Source: Fasciolopsis buskii | Lineage: Eukaryota; Platyhelminthes; Trematoda; Plagiorchiida; Fasciolidae | Reading direction: 5' to 3' | Assembly: GCA_008360955.1 (NCBI GenBank) | Contig: LUCM01001595.1 | Span: forward strand, 69,606 to 133,605 | Length of the DNA: 64,000 bases | Part shown: piece by piece, positions 38,701 through 49,178 of the stretch | How the letters are laid out: each line of letters starts with the position of its first letter | How positions within the stretch are numbered: position 1 is the first letter of the stretch | The notes under the pieces: generated by a model | Database searches by the model: none | Told to the model about the DNA's origin: nothing | The model's input: the letters and a program-made list of their open reading frames with translations, nothing else | Program-made: the position numbers and the translations under genes

Positions 38701-41700
38701 GCGCTACCTCTCATTGAAGGGTGTTTCAAAGAAATTCACTTCACTTGCCCAGGTTCACCAACAGCCAAAGCCGAATTCTTGCTTTCGGTGATCTTTCATC
38801 CGAGTTCACCAGAAGTGGTCTTCACTGAGTTTGCTTCTCAACTTTTATTTTTAATTTTACCACTGTAATGATGATAGAAATCGCTCTACCCTCATGTGGG
38901 AATATTGGCATTGGTATTTTCTAAGATAAGAAACTGTGTGACTCGGAATATGCAGACGGTCTTGTACTGTCCAGTGGAGATCCACGTATTTTTCAGATTT
39001 TGTTATAGTCTGAAGGATGGTATAGATATATTTGGAATGAGTTTGCACCTTCAAATTATAAAACTGTTGCGGAATTGGACCGCCTTGAAGCCGGACCTTG
39101 TTCTTGCTGAGGAACAACTGGATGAGATGGACAGATTTAGTTACTTGGGTAGTTTCATCTCAGCTGCCGGTGGTACATCGGATGAAGCGCTTTTGCTTAT
39201 ATAGATGGTTTGACTAACATTCACCAATGCGAAGCATCTATGTCCTCGGAGTGACATCCGGTTATCGATCAAACGTCGAGCATATGCGGGAGCAGCGAAG
39301 TCAGCGTGGGTGTGCGGCTCCAAAACGGCTTCTGAGGGTAACAGATGTGCGAAGACTTTGTGTTTGAATCCGCTGTCTTCATGGCATTGTTAAAACGTGA
39401 TTAGAGGATTTTTTCAGTAACTCGGAGGTTAGGTAGCAGTTCTTAGAGTCTAATCTTTGGAAGGGGCACGGAAGCAAAACAGGTTAATGTATTTGTAGGC
39501 TCACAGGGCTATTACCTAGTTGTACTTCATTGTCCGAGACAGGTAGTAGCTGATGGAGGCCTTGAGGTGGATAACCGATGACATAAGAAATAAATATAAA
39601 AATTAACCAGCGAACTGGCCCGACAGATAGTTAGACTACTGGGTTTGGGTCCACGAGGTCCCCCCACTCGGTGGTTGCAGACAATATTTGATATGGCTCA
39701 GTGCCGCAGCAAGTATTATTTTTACATTCTAAAACTCTCTTCCTCTGTGAAATTGTTCAGCTTACTGTTTTGAAGTCAGTCTTTCACTATTCTCGGTATC
39801 TTTTCTCTTTTGAGTAGATGTTGCTGTGAGGTGGCGACCAAAATCAGAACGGGTTGGTTCAAGGTTAATGGTGGTAGAAAGTGAACTGAGCAGAACAATT
39901 CCACTGCCATTCACATCCACTGCAAAATATCGGACTAGTCTGGTGACCCAAAAGTACTCATTTGCCTTTATTTTCAAGTTAATGGCGCAATTTATTGAGC
40001 TGGTTGGCTTTTTACTTATGGAACAGGGCTTTCGCTATTCGGATGTTGACAGGTGGATTGTAAAAATGTTGTGGTGATTCCGTTGGCTTATTACTCTTGA
40101 TTGCCTTGGTGCCACAAGAAATTTCAGTCACTTACCAAACCACCAAATTTTGTTGCCCTCCCGTCTTCACATTACCAGCAGCAGCAAAATACTTTCACTG
40201 TTAATATCTAATACGCATCAAGTGCAAGAAGCGGTATATGGAAAAGAAACTCCCATTTCGTTGTCGTTTAGCGTCTTGTCATAATAATATATTTTCGTGA
40301 ATCGTGTGACAATAATGCTTAGAACAAGACTTTCAGGAACTTATTTAAAATGACCGAACGGAGTCTCCTGTTAAATATCATGGAAACAATGAAATTTTTG
40401 GCTTCTTTTTTGCGATCTTCAGGACGAAACAAATGTTAAATAGTTGACCGCGGGTAGGTCATAACATGAACAACGCTTATCCAAATAAACGGGTTTTATG
40501 TTTATGACTTTGCTGTCTACCGTTAATTCGTTACTAGAGAGCAACAAATTCACAATTAGTGAACTCCATCAGAACAATGTCATTTGAAGGCCCTAAATTC
40601 GAAGTAGTATCCGAGTTATATAGTTTTGTTGCAATGCTACATCTAGGATAACCAGATCAATTTCACTGAAGCTTTGCCTGAGAAGGTTTACCAAATTGAG
40701 AAAAGACGGGTTTACCAGTTGTCTAATAAAAACCTACAGCAACAAGGACTGATTATTCTGAAAGTTAATTATATTCATACGTTCATAGTTCTGTTCTGTC
40801 AAAATTCATCGACTTCTACTATTGTTTCAGAAACAGAACTGGTTACGCCCCCTTTGAATGGATTGATTTTACCCGGCATAACAAGGGAAAGTGTACTGGA
40901 ACTGACTAAGTCTTGGGTGAGTAACTGGCCACATCTGTGAGCCTCCAACAGAAAATGCTCTTTTACCATTAAAAATCATGGTGATGAGTCGCAAGATCCA
41001 AGCGTGAACAAACAATCTAACACTTTATGCGGCAAAACAATTGGCTAGATAAGATGTTTTGCAGATATTTTAATTAAACGACTACACGGGGTAGAACAGT
41101 CAATTAAGAAGCAACTTTCCACCCAAAGTTTGTCCTGTTTAACTATAAATTGATTTCCATACAACAAATTTTGTCACTTCTAGAAATTTAATGTTTAGAT
41201 ATGGCGTGCTTCATCTCACTCAAATGTTAGGTGCTTTAATATAGTTCACTCTACGGGTATCTGTTGTGATGATGATGAGGCAAAAGCTGTCTGTGGTTTT
41301 TGATATTTTCCACATTTCGCTGCGCATTATTTGCTTTGAATGGCTTCTAAAGAAGCATTACTGCTATTAGTTGCGCAACTCTATGCCCAAACCTAGTTTC
41401 ATCAGAAGGTCCGTCGTTATAAACTCGGTCCTTTAGGAAAATATTGATGAAGTTCGAGAAATCTAATCTAGCATTTTAGTTACGCCCATATATTTCTTCT
41501 CCAAAATAGTCCTTTTGAATAATGCGACTCTTCAAGTAAACGAAACTGTAAATAATATTCATTCATTAGTTGCATAAGTTGTGTGTGAATACACTATACC
41601 GCAAATCCAAAAGAAGCACCTTAGGCCATTTGGTACCGCACCATTTCCGTTGTTTTGCGGTTCAGAGGACGTTGTGCTACTTGGATGCTAGAGCCGACTA

Positions 41701-44700
41701 GGAAGTCATCATCAGTGTAGTCAAGATCAGTGAACGTATTACATGGATGCATTTCAAAGATAAAACCTAGAAGCCAGTCATCTAATTCTCCAGGGACATC
41801 GTTAGCCTCATAGTTAAAGTGATGAACTGGAATACTAGTATTTGGCACCGTTAGAGACGGAACAGATGAAGATGAGGGCCTTCCCTAAGCTTTTACTCAT
41901 TCTAAGGTAGACTAGTGGAATGACCTTATGAGTGATACATCACTGGATGAGTGTATTCACCAAATAATCCTGTCAACTTAAGTGTCAATGGTTAGTCTTC
42001 GATAAACTGAGAGCAGAATTTTGAGCTATACAGAGGGGGTCGGGCCGAAGTCTTGCTCGTTCCTGGAGGATAATTTTATTGAACCGATATCTTGAGAACA
42101 GGAGCGAAAGTCGGTAGCGTCGAAGAAATTTGGAATGGACTGAAATTCTTGCGATCGGCACAGGCAGATTTTGCCCCTTCCTTGATCGACTATAGCAAAT
42201 TCAGGTAAACAGTCCACTCTTTCAATACTTATGAGAACAACATTTTTTTGGTTTGTCTGTACATATAATTCTGTATCTCTTCATCAAGCTGGAAGTAAAT
42301 GGTTTGAATTTGGAGCCTAGAAGTCCTTATTAGTGCAATTACAATGTGAACTTTAGCCCCGGTGATTGAATATTAAAACATAGACCACTGAACACTACTT
42401 TCCACTAAAGTTGTAACTTTAAGGTATTGAACGGTTGAATACCAAACTGGATTGTTCAACCCTAATTTCTAGGGGCAAACAAGAATTAACACGTTGTTTC
42501 ATCAGTTAAAATAAACAAAATGAACTCAGGAAATTAATCTCCGACGAAAGGCGCTGTACAATGCTGGAGAAGCTCGCTTCCAAGGCAAAGACAAATCGCA
42601 AAATGAATTGTGAAGCATCTTTTTATCAGATTCATTACAAAATTGTTGCGTCGATTTTTCTAGGTTTTTGAGTGCACGTTTATGTATATCCTAAACATCT
42701 AAATGCATTACTACAGAATGATATGTAACGGCTGTTTTAGACATCCTCTAGTCACATATGCGAGCTTTTGAAGTACTGCTTTCTCGTGATATTGGCTGCA
42801 AGCCGGCTACGGCATTCTTATTCTCGGTAAATCGGCTGGTAATGATAATAATAAATTGCCCTTTTGCATCACAATAGTCCCGATATCTCAACAGTTTGTC
42901 ATTTACGGTTTATATTCGCCGTTTATGAGATTGTATTTGCTGAAAACCAAAACCACACAGCCGACTTTGCGTTACCCTGACTTGTAGTTAGTCGGCTAGT
43001 TCTTTCCTTAAATAAGTACACCTGAGAAAGCAAGATAAATGTGCTAACAGAATTGCCAGGTGGTAAAATCATTTTGGTAAAGAACTCATGCGAAACATAT
43101 TTTTGATGATTAAATCCCAATAATCTGGGTTAGAAATATAAAGAATTCAGACATTATTGTCACTATGGTGAGCAATACACAGATATGCCTCACTATTATT
43201 TAACTTCTACTATAAAGCCTATTACATCGATTTAGTTACCACTACTTACCAAAGGAGTAGGGCGCCTGAGTGGACAAAACAATCAACCCTAGGAGTCATT
43301 TTTTAGTATTTACAACAAATAAGGAAAAAATAAAGTTGCGAAGCCAGACACCGAATTCACTGTTCCTTTCAAAATCCCTTCCAGGAAGTATGGGATAATT
43401 TCACCTTCGACAGTTGATAAGGTCGGTGCTTAAATTCCCTATGATCGATTTCATCTTTTTCTATCCCACTTGCAATCCCATCAGAATGAATTTCCAGTAT
43501 GCGAGAAGGAGGTTACCATGGCACAAGTTTTGCGGGCTATAAAAGAAAACAGACTGCATGCTATGTTCGGTACGGGCACGGCCTGCGTCATTTCGCCAGT
43601 GGCTAGGCTGTTGTACAAAGACAATATTTATGAGATCAAAGGCAGCTCCGAAGGTCCAAAGACCGCAAGTCGTATCTATAAAGAATTGACTGACATACAG
43701 GCAAGAAATGAAATTTTAAATTTATATTTTCATGTCAGAGTAATTTCTTCAGATTCGTTCGTCTGATTTTTCTGGTTAAATAGTTCTGAAAGTGTTCAGA
43801 GGATTTGTAGAAAATAGTTTCACTACAAAACCTGTTAAAGAAGACTGAGAAAATAGAACAAAGTGATGGATTCTGAAACATCGTTGAACTGCTTTTATAA
43901 CTGTAATGACTTCATTGGTATTTAGATTTCTGACGATTAAAGTGCAAGGGCTTTCTGTTAAATCAAAAACTTCTGTAAGGCAATGTTTTGCTGAAATTAA
44001 AAAAATGAATGAAAATTTACTCGATTTCGATTTCGAAAATGAATGCGCAGATCTCGACATCCCCGTTCTATCGTACACCTAAAGCTAAAAATCGGTTATC
44101 TGCCTTTGATAGACCGGCACTAAGGTTTCCTCATCGAATTATTGGCGTGCATTTGATTATGCTAACGTTAATTACCCAGCTTTGATGAATCAGTACTTAT
44201 TCAGGTGGCTCGTAATTAGTAAAATCAAGCTAAGTGTATATGTCCTCAAGGGCGTCGGATGAGTAAGTCACAGTGTCATTGAAAACCTCATAATTAGCGA
44301 AGGAACTCCCGTTTGTAGGTTCTTATTATTTAAATTTCCAGATATTTTATTGAGAAGTAAAATGATGCTAACATATGCCAATATTCAAAGGAAGCTATTC
44401 ATATTTTATTCAGTTGATTAGTATCTTCATGTCTTAATGCAACCAACATGTCTCAGTAAAAAACGTTAGAAAAAGCGGTCTTAAATGGGAATGCTTTTCC
44501 ACGTGTAGGAACTATTATTGTACTGGGAATATTCTGGTAAGCAGTACCAAATAATCCACAGGAAAACGACCAAAATCTTAAGCCTCGGAGCAAGATTATA
44601 TTATAAGGTTTCAACCGTTCTGGGGTATATCACCGGGATCTACTGCATGTCCCTATTCCGCATTTGTTTCGGAAAATTTCTGTGGCAAAATCTAAACCGG

Positions 44701-44978
44701 GACAAAAGGGTCGGGTTTGAAGTCGACGACTATAATTCCTGAGTAAATTACAAAAATAATTAGTTAAATTCAGCCTGCCACATTCTTCAGTTGATTGAGA
44801 ACAGTAGAACATGACCTTTCTTAAAAATAAATTGCTTTTTGTTTGAGACAAATAAAGTGAACTTTTGAGAAGAGTAATGTACCAAAAGGATTTTGTGTGC
44901 TCTTCTTGTTTTTCTTTCAATTTACAGTGGGCGGTTAATGGACCTCATCCCTGGACACATCCCATAGGTAAACCCTAA
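16919..44978 (+). CDS. BCAT: Branched-chain amino-acid aminotransferase, mitochondrial type (9 coding exons)
   Basis: This PLP-dependent fold-type IV enzyme transfers the amino group between leucine, isoleucine or valine and 2-oxoglutarate. Coding exons are 16919-16993, 17023-17217, 17289-17399, 17448-17567, 17603-17763, 27871-28013, 40831-40916, 43485-43700 and 44928-44978. All phases agree and give 385 residues, close to human BCAT1 (386) and BCAT2 (392). Residues 1-25 are basic with no acidic residue, like a matrix-targeting presequence. Seen motifs are [32 protein letters not shown], Lys218 (the expected PLP Schiff-base lysine) five residues before Tyr223, [21 protein letters not shown] and GTGTAC. 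Spacing from Lys218 to Glu253, Thr256 and Cys331 equals that in human BCATm. The start ATG is the first in-frame Met after an in-frame stop at 16853. Two oddities are SSNYA in place of GGNYG, and Cys-x-x-Ser in place of the human redox Cys-x-x-Cys. The only non-canonical splice site is the GC donor of intron 8. Confidence 0.96.
19894..20549. repeat. Giant near-perfect inverted repeat (314-bp arms, 28-bp spacer)
   Basis: The arm 19894-20207 and the arm 20236-20549 are reverse complements over their full 314 bp, with one mismatch found by hand (AGCCAATGAC versus AGCTAATGAC as read on one strand). The spacer is 20208-20235. No direct duplication flanks it and no open frame or known terminal motif is visible in the arms. 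A transcript of BCAT crossing this intron would fold into a roughly 314-bp duplex. It could be a recent inverted duplication, a foldback element, a long-hairpin RNA locus, or an assembly artefact; the single mismatch argues mildly against a simple chimeric read. Confidence 0.95.
23987..24128 (-). other. Exon-like antisense ORF in BCAT intron 5, unidentified
   Basis: On the - strand an ATG-initiated frame encodes [18 protein letters not shown] and continues to [17 protein letters not shown], then meets a good donor (CTCAG|GTAATT). An in-frame stop lies just upstream and no acceptor separates it from the ATG, so it could only be a first exon. The protein is not recognised and no partner exon was found; it may be chance. 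Confidence 0.2.
26270..26813. mobile_element. Foldback element with tRNA-Arg-like body, copy 2 (9-bp flanking duplication)
   Basis: The 544-bp insertion is flanked by TGCCGATGT at 26261-26269 and 26814-26822. From the right, a - strand unit runs from about 26686 to 26270: a 5' segment, the tRNA-like block (reverse complement, about 26400-26490) and a 3' segment ending with the arm that starts TTAGTAGTAGGAGATAG. A partial + strand unit follows at about 26690-26813, starting within the B-box-like sequence. Its final 80-100 bp mirror the left end, so the whole element can fold back on itself. Confidence 0.85.
27871..28013 (+). CDS. BCAT: BCAT exon 6
   Basis: The exon completes a split serine codon (TC|G) from exon 5 and continues [10 protein letters not shown] to LYWTNENG. 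Tyr223, Glu253 and Thr256 sit at the same distances from Lys218 as the PLP-contacting residues of human BCATm. The acceptor is AAAAG and the donor is GAG|GTAAGT. It lies 10.1 kb from exon 5 and 12.8 kb from exon 7. Confidence 0.95.
32640..34024 (-). pseudogene. Reverse transcriptase domain of RTE-like copy A
   Basis: Fragments in order on the - strand are KGAFDLVNR and [14 protein letters not shown] (34024-33584), a TGA where [16 protein letters not shown] should begin, LDYADDVV with the intact catalytic aspartates (about 33466-33440), [22 protein letters not shown] and SGHVLRM (33365-32793), and a C-terminal piece ([14 protein letters not shown]) near 32680-32640. At least three frame changes or stops are present, so it is inactive. 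Confidence 0.85.
34270..35070 (-). pseudogene. APE-type endonuclease domain of RTE-like copy A
   Basis: This domain would nick the target DNA to prime reverse transcription. Visible pieces on the - strand are LNLGSFNV near the start, then [39 protein letters not shown] and [12 protein letters not shown]. The catalytic motif usually written SDHALV reads SDRALA, so the histidine is lost. Frames shift at about 34920 and 34650-34520, so the domain is not translatable as one chain. Confidence 0.75.
36938..36979. repeat. TA-rich microsatellite
   Basis: Interrupted ATGTATAT/ATATACAT run, partly palindromic, in BCAT intron 6. Confidence 0.8.
37010..39735 (+). mobile_element. RTE-like non-LTR retrotransposon, copy C, decayed
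   Basis: Same family as copies A and B, in BCAT orientation within intron 6. Endonuclease pieces are [16 protein letters not shown] and [17 protein letters not shown] (about 37160-37310), [12 protein letters not shown] and [10 protein letters not shown] with an intact catalytic motif (about 37580-37690). The linker [19 protein letters not shown] is at about 38140-38200. RT pieces are [17 protein letters not shown] (38450-38503), [10 protein letters not shown] (about 38790), [14 protein letters not shown] (about 38940; YADD mutated to YADG), [11 protein letters not shown] (39130) and [14 protein letters not shown] (about 39670-39712). Stops and shifts are frequent. Confidence 0.8.
40831..40916 (+). 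CDS. BCAT: BCAT exon 7
   Basis: The exon completes a split glutamate codon (G|AA) and encodes [20 protein letters not shown] and then VLELTKSW, the family's conserved TPPL-GxILPGxTR segment. The acceptor is TTGTTTCAG and the donor is TGG|GTGAGT. Confidence 0.95.
40917..43484 (+). other. BCAT intron 7 (2.6 kb)
   Basis: Bounded by TGG|GTGAGT and CCATCAG. It holds one non-LTR RT remnant on the opposite strand at 41621-41848. The remainder is AT-rich with no recognised feature. Confidence 0.85.
41621..41848 (-). pseudogene. Non-LTR reverse transcriptase fragment, distinct family (YTDD)
   Basis: The - strand frame contains [16 protein letters not shown] followed by [19 protein letters not shown], the catalytic block of a non-LTR RT in which YADD has become YTDD. 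Upstream, [10 protein letters not shown] resembles the usual SPxLFNY block. The sequence after the catalytic box differs from copies A and C, so it belongs to another element family. Only about 75 codons are left. Confidence 0.6.
43485..43700 (+). CDS. BCAT: BCAT exon 8
   Basis: Seventy-two codons, phase 0 at both ends, from [12 protein letters not shown] to KELTDIQ. It contains [13 protein letters not shown], which in human BCATm carries the redox CXXC; here only the first cysteine (Cys331) remains. The acceptor is CCATCAG. The family homology ends at DIQ, exactly at CAG|GCAAGA, which fits a GC donor. Confidence 0.93.
43701..44927 (+). other. BCAT intron 8, apparent GC-AG intron
   Basis: The donor reads CAG|GCAAGA and the acceptor TTTACAG. 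Reading through the donor gives [10 protein letters not shown] and a stop at 43766 with no family similarity, whereas splicing to 44928 gives a full-length protein. No other feature was recognised in its 1.2 kb. Confidence 0.75.
44928..44978 (+). CDS. BCAT: BCAT exon 9, C-terminal
   Basis: A pyrimidine-rich acceptor (TTTCAATTTACAG) is followed by sixteen codons, [16 protein letters not shown], and TAA. The position and length fit the short C-terminal tail that follows IQYG in other BCATs. The tryptophan and proline pattern resembles the family's ends, but the tail is not strongly conserved, so this exon rests on phase, splice signal and total length. Confidence 0.8.
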   Translation, partial: WAVNGPHPWTHPIGKP

Positions 44979-47129
44979 GTGAAACGAGTGCTATAGGTGA
45001 GAATCGACAAAACTGCTCCATTTACTGAGTTACATTTGTCTCCAGTTACCTTCGTACAATTACTAGCTGGACCGACAAATTATTGCGTAGCTTAATATAT
45101 CCATTGCATTCCGAGGCTATTTATGGACAGGATCAATCCGTTTTACCTTGGAGTTTACTTGGGCCTATTTGTTTCCAATTTCTGTCGTGCAAGCTCGTCA
45201 TACTCTTGTAACTATTCCTGTTCGAAATGAATTACTGAATCCTTGAAAACTGATTTTTTGATTCAAATAATTTGGAAAAGGGTAGATATTTAGTGGCAGA
45301 ATTTCTTTGTCATTAGTGGGTAGCACGGTTTCGCCCCAGCCCCAAACAGAGATTGTTATTTTCATATCATTGTTAGTCCCTTAATTTTAGAAGCAGAATG
45401 CACACTTTCCCAGAGCTGTAGGTCATACTGTTTGTTCAACGATTAATAGATTCTTCTTAGAGACATGAAGTGTCTAATCGAGTGTGGAATTTACTGCACA
45501 GACAGTGAACCACGTTTCAGTTTTTACATCATAAAGGTTAGGCTTGTTCTAACAAATAAGCGCTGCCTCTGACGCGTCAGATGTTCACTGTATTCCTGTC
45601 ATAAATTCATTAGTAAATACAAATATAAAAAACCTGGTTCTGACAAAAAAGACTAATTAAACAAAAGCTATCGTCGCCTTTTGTATTTCGACTGAATTAC
45701 AACATCACAAAAGTCTATTGGCAAACCAGATTTTACTGACTCAGTTAACATAACGTGTAGTCCCAAAATGCCACTAATCTGGTCCGAGATAGCTGAGTAC
45801 TAGATAATTTAGTTAAGGTATGGTTGTGGGCTATGGGAACTTTTCAAGGACGGAAAAAGCGGAATAAAATCGAAACCCGCATTGCTAGGTCGTCGTGGTT
45901 TTAAAGGTTCACATAAGCATCCAGCGGCACACTGTAGTAAACTGAGAGTTGCAGTTAACGCCGACGATGTAATTCAATCTTGAGTTAAACAAGAACTGTC
46001 ATTCAGCATCTCTCATCAGGGTTGTCATTAAACAGTCGTGGCAGTGTTCCGTTTTGCTGTCCACGACTAATCCACTGCCATTCAGAACCAGATTTTATTT
46101 TCCGATAAAATTAGGGTTTTCACCTTGCTGGTTAAGTTGGAAACCATGTCCATCACTACGTGCACTGTAGGACTGAAGCTTTTATTTTTGAGCTGCCTTC
46201 TTTTCTCAGTTATTTCGTGTCTTCAGAAAATTCGGTTCAAATCTTATTCTCTTGATCGAATCCGAATGGTTTGCCTAGTGAATCAAAGAGTCAATGTACC
46301 GTTTGGTGAAGTAAGCAGTTCTCCAAAAGAGTTTTGTCGGTGAAGATAACGGCGAGCCGAATGCCTTGTGAACGGTTAATCGTGGAGTTCGAATAATCGG
46401 CTGACTTAATTTCTCCGGAAACACTGTTTGAAATGCATTTTTTAGACCGAAAGAAAACTGCTGTCGGTGTAACTTTCTACTGTCCATCAGGAATACAGCG
46501 ATATCAGTAGCGCATTTGTTACTACTTTGTAGGTTTTTAAACTTAAGTTGGTATTGAGAATTAACCACTAAAATATTAATAAATACAGCTGGATGAAAGT
46601 TCTTTTCAATGAAATACGAAAGGAACTTGTTACTGCGTGGTTGGAGATGTCGAAGCGGTGAGATCTATAACTTTGATCTAAATTAAGATATTTACAATCA
46701 CCATCACTGACCATATTTTTGCGCCGACCATCTGCATCTTTTCACCCTTGATGCATATCAAACCACAATGCAGCAAAATTCACTGGGGTTCACAACGTAG
46801 GATATATAATGAAATCTTGTTTTTCGCGATATGACGTATTCACACGGACTCTCGAGAACCATATAATTAGCTCTCAGCTTCCAACTGTGTCACCTCTCTG
46901 GGACATCCAGTACCTCTCATATATTATCGTGCATCTGCGTTTGGCCATCTTAATGTTGCGTATGTTTTCAAGCTTGAGGCAAATATCAAGTTGATCTCGA
47001 TCAGAGCACATAGTCGTCTGTCGTTATTAATTTTCACATTCAAAACTCTAGCTGGCAGCAGTGCTTATGCCTGTACAACAAAACAAGATACAAGATTTTC
47101 TCATGTACCATCTATTCATTTATACGTCT
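44979..47129. other. BCAT 3' flank, nothing else recognised
   Basis: A possible polyadenylation signal AATAAA lies at 45863-45868, about 890 bp after the stop; no nearer AATAAA was seen. Otherwise only short ORFs. Confidence 0.4.
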
Positions 47130-47222
47130 AATCATGTTATGCCAATACTCATTCTACCAATAAAATCCACAGAAGCACAGTACAGCTTTTTCATTCATGT
47201 TAGTAATCACTATCAGAAATTA
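47130..47222 (-). repeat. Fragment of the tRNA-Arg-like repeat (3' part)
   Basis: Read on the - strand, GATAGTGATTACTAACATG and then AGCTGTACTGTGCTTCTG correspond to the 3' segment of the unit (GATGATTCCTAACAAG, AGCTGTACAGTGCTTCCATG). The tRNA-like block is missing. Confidence 0.6.
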
Positions 47223-48327
47223 TCCGCTGCTGTCTGAATTCACAGAACTATCCTTAATTTGGGTTGATGTGAAGGTATTTACCAGGGCTTGTAATCAAAC
47301 TGAATCTGCTGAAATGTTCCACTCATATTCGTCCAATAAAGTCATAGTAAATTTCGACGGAAAAAAGATTAAGGTCTTCCAAACAAAATTTCTTTTTGAT
47401 TGTAGCAATGATACTCTAACCTAATAAGGTCAGAGTTATTGTTAATTACTAACTAAGGCAGACTCTCAAATCGAAATTCGACTCAGTGGAATATCATTCA
47501 ATAAAACTGACCGACGCCGCAAGTGACTTCGCGACGGAAGTGACAGCAAACACTAGCATATATTCTCGTAGTAGCAACTAGTGATTGCGAGTGGAGTAAA
47601 AGATCAAACAGATTTTAGTCTAATTGCTTAGTCAAAATATGTCTCAATGAAAAAAGAAACTGGTGAGATAACAGTTAGAGTTAAACTAAATTTTGATACC
47701 GATAACATCCCAAATGTTACGGAGAAACTTAAACCCCTGGCGCATATTACAAGGTTTACATTTACCAACCACGCACGCGTACCGTTACTGACGAAGTCCC
47801 TTCCAGAAATAACGTACTCCATGTTGCCCTATAACGGAAGCTCCAAACTTCCTGTATTACTCCTGGTGAAATTAAGGTTGGGGACTTGCTGGTCAACCTT
47901 CACGTGCAATGTTGAATCAGCAATGTGATAATTAACATACACACTGTTTAATACCAGTTACATCTGATATTCTGTACGGAACTCCTCACGTGAAACAATC
48001 CATCCATTCAACTAGAGGTATAAATGTGTTAGAGTGGTGAATAAACCGAAACTAATTTTACAAACATCCAACTGTAGGTGTAATCATTTATGCAATGAGT
48101 AGTTTAAAAAATTATCTGAGCTACGGTATTCTTTGTGTGGTGCTAACTAGCCTAACGTAACTAAAACCATGGGCTAATCTTGCATAATTTCAACCTCTGT
48201 TGTTCGTTTTGTTCATGACGGTGGTATACACAAATTGTATACGATTTACAAGTTCAGAACAAGTGTAGCTGTATTATTTACCTAAACCCTAGTCGAATAC
48301 GAGAACATTTCGAACAGTGGGAGGACT

Positions 48328-48434
48328 GAACATAAACTTGCACTGCCGGGTTTACAGTCGATTCGTTTGTTTAGACAGGATGCGCTATCTGCGGGATACA
48401 ACCTAATTGAACACGCGATAAAACGGATTCGATG
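48328..48434 (+). pseudogene. Possible non-LTR RT fragment
   Basis: The + frame LALPGLQSIRLFRQDALSAG followed by LIEHAIKRIR resembles the RQGDALSPxLFNLxIExxIKRI block of non-LTR reverse transcriptases, with the expected glycine missing. It is too short to classify and lies just upstream of the Penelope-like element. Confidence 0.3.
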
Positions 48435-48971
48435 ACCTCTCGCAGCGAGTTCCAGACGGCCACAGATCGATCGTCCCAAGGTGGGTCGAGGCAACTTGAA
48501 TAGGTTTAGGATGCATATCTTCGATTTGTCTGATTTACCTTTCATTTCCACTGGGAACATCTCATTATAATGGGTCAGATTTACATCTTACTTCAAACTC
48601 GTACGGCATCAGAGGCTAAACAAAACCTTAGCTTTGATCATAATAACAGCTACTCCTGGCAGTAATATACAATGGACAACCCAAAATGGTTTATATATCA
48701 CAGACCCGATATACTCCCAGGAATTTGACCCTAGCACGTTTCATTACGTAATACGAAACAGAATGGAGAAACATGAAACAAAGTCTTGGGTTTATCAACA
48801 TCTCTTATGAAAGTTCAAAACGTTCGGCCTAAAAAGGGTCCACAAACTTAATCAACTGGAACTAGCGAAGCATTTTTGTCTACGTCTTGCTTCCAGAATG
48901 CAAATAATCAGACTGTTCGCTATAGGGGCAGTTACATAGCTTGCAATCTATGAAGTGCATCACGAAAAGCC

Positions 48972-49178
48972 CGTGTTCACTTGACAACAGAGCACTCAAA
49001 TAGGTACACAAATCATTCAGAAATTATAAGTGTGACAGGTGGAAAAGGCGAAGAATAGAGGTATAAAATCGGACAAGTAAGATTAGATGCAGGATAGAGG
49101 GGAGGAATCGGGTGAAACAGATTAAGGTGTGAATGATTAGTTGTTGCGGTCGTGGTACCTTCAGCTACTAGATCAGAT
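48972..49178 (+). repeat. Left inverted terminal repeat of the Penelope-like element
   Basis: The 207-bp arm starts CGTGTTCACTTGAC and ends CTACTAGATCAGAT. It is the reverse complement of 50828-51034, with two mismatches found by hand near position 49038-49045 (GTGGAAAAGGCG versus GTGAAAAAGGTG). Confidence 0.95.

Larger units (their letters stand above)
28014..40830 (+). other. BCAT intron 6 (12.8 kb)
   Basis: The intron hosts two copies of the same RTE-like retrotransposon in opposite orientation. The stretch 28014-32250 is AT-rich, with only unrecognised ORFs of up to 130 aa. The stretch 35716-37000 has a TA-rich microsatellite at about 36938-36979. The stretch 39740-40830 shows nothing recognisable. 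Confidence 0.85.
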
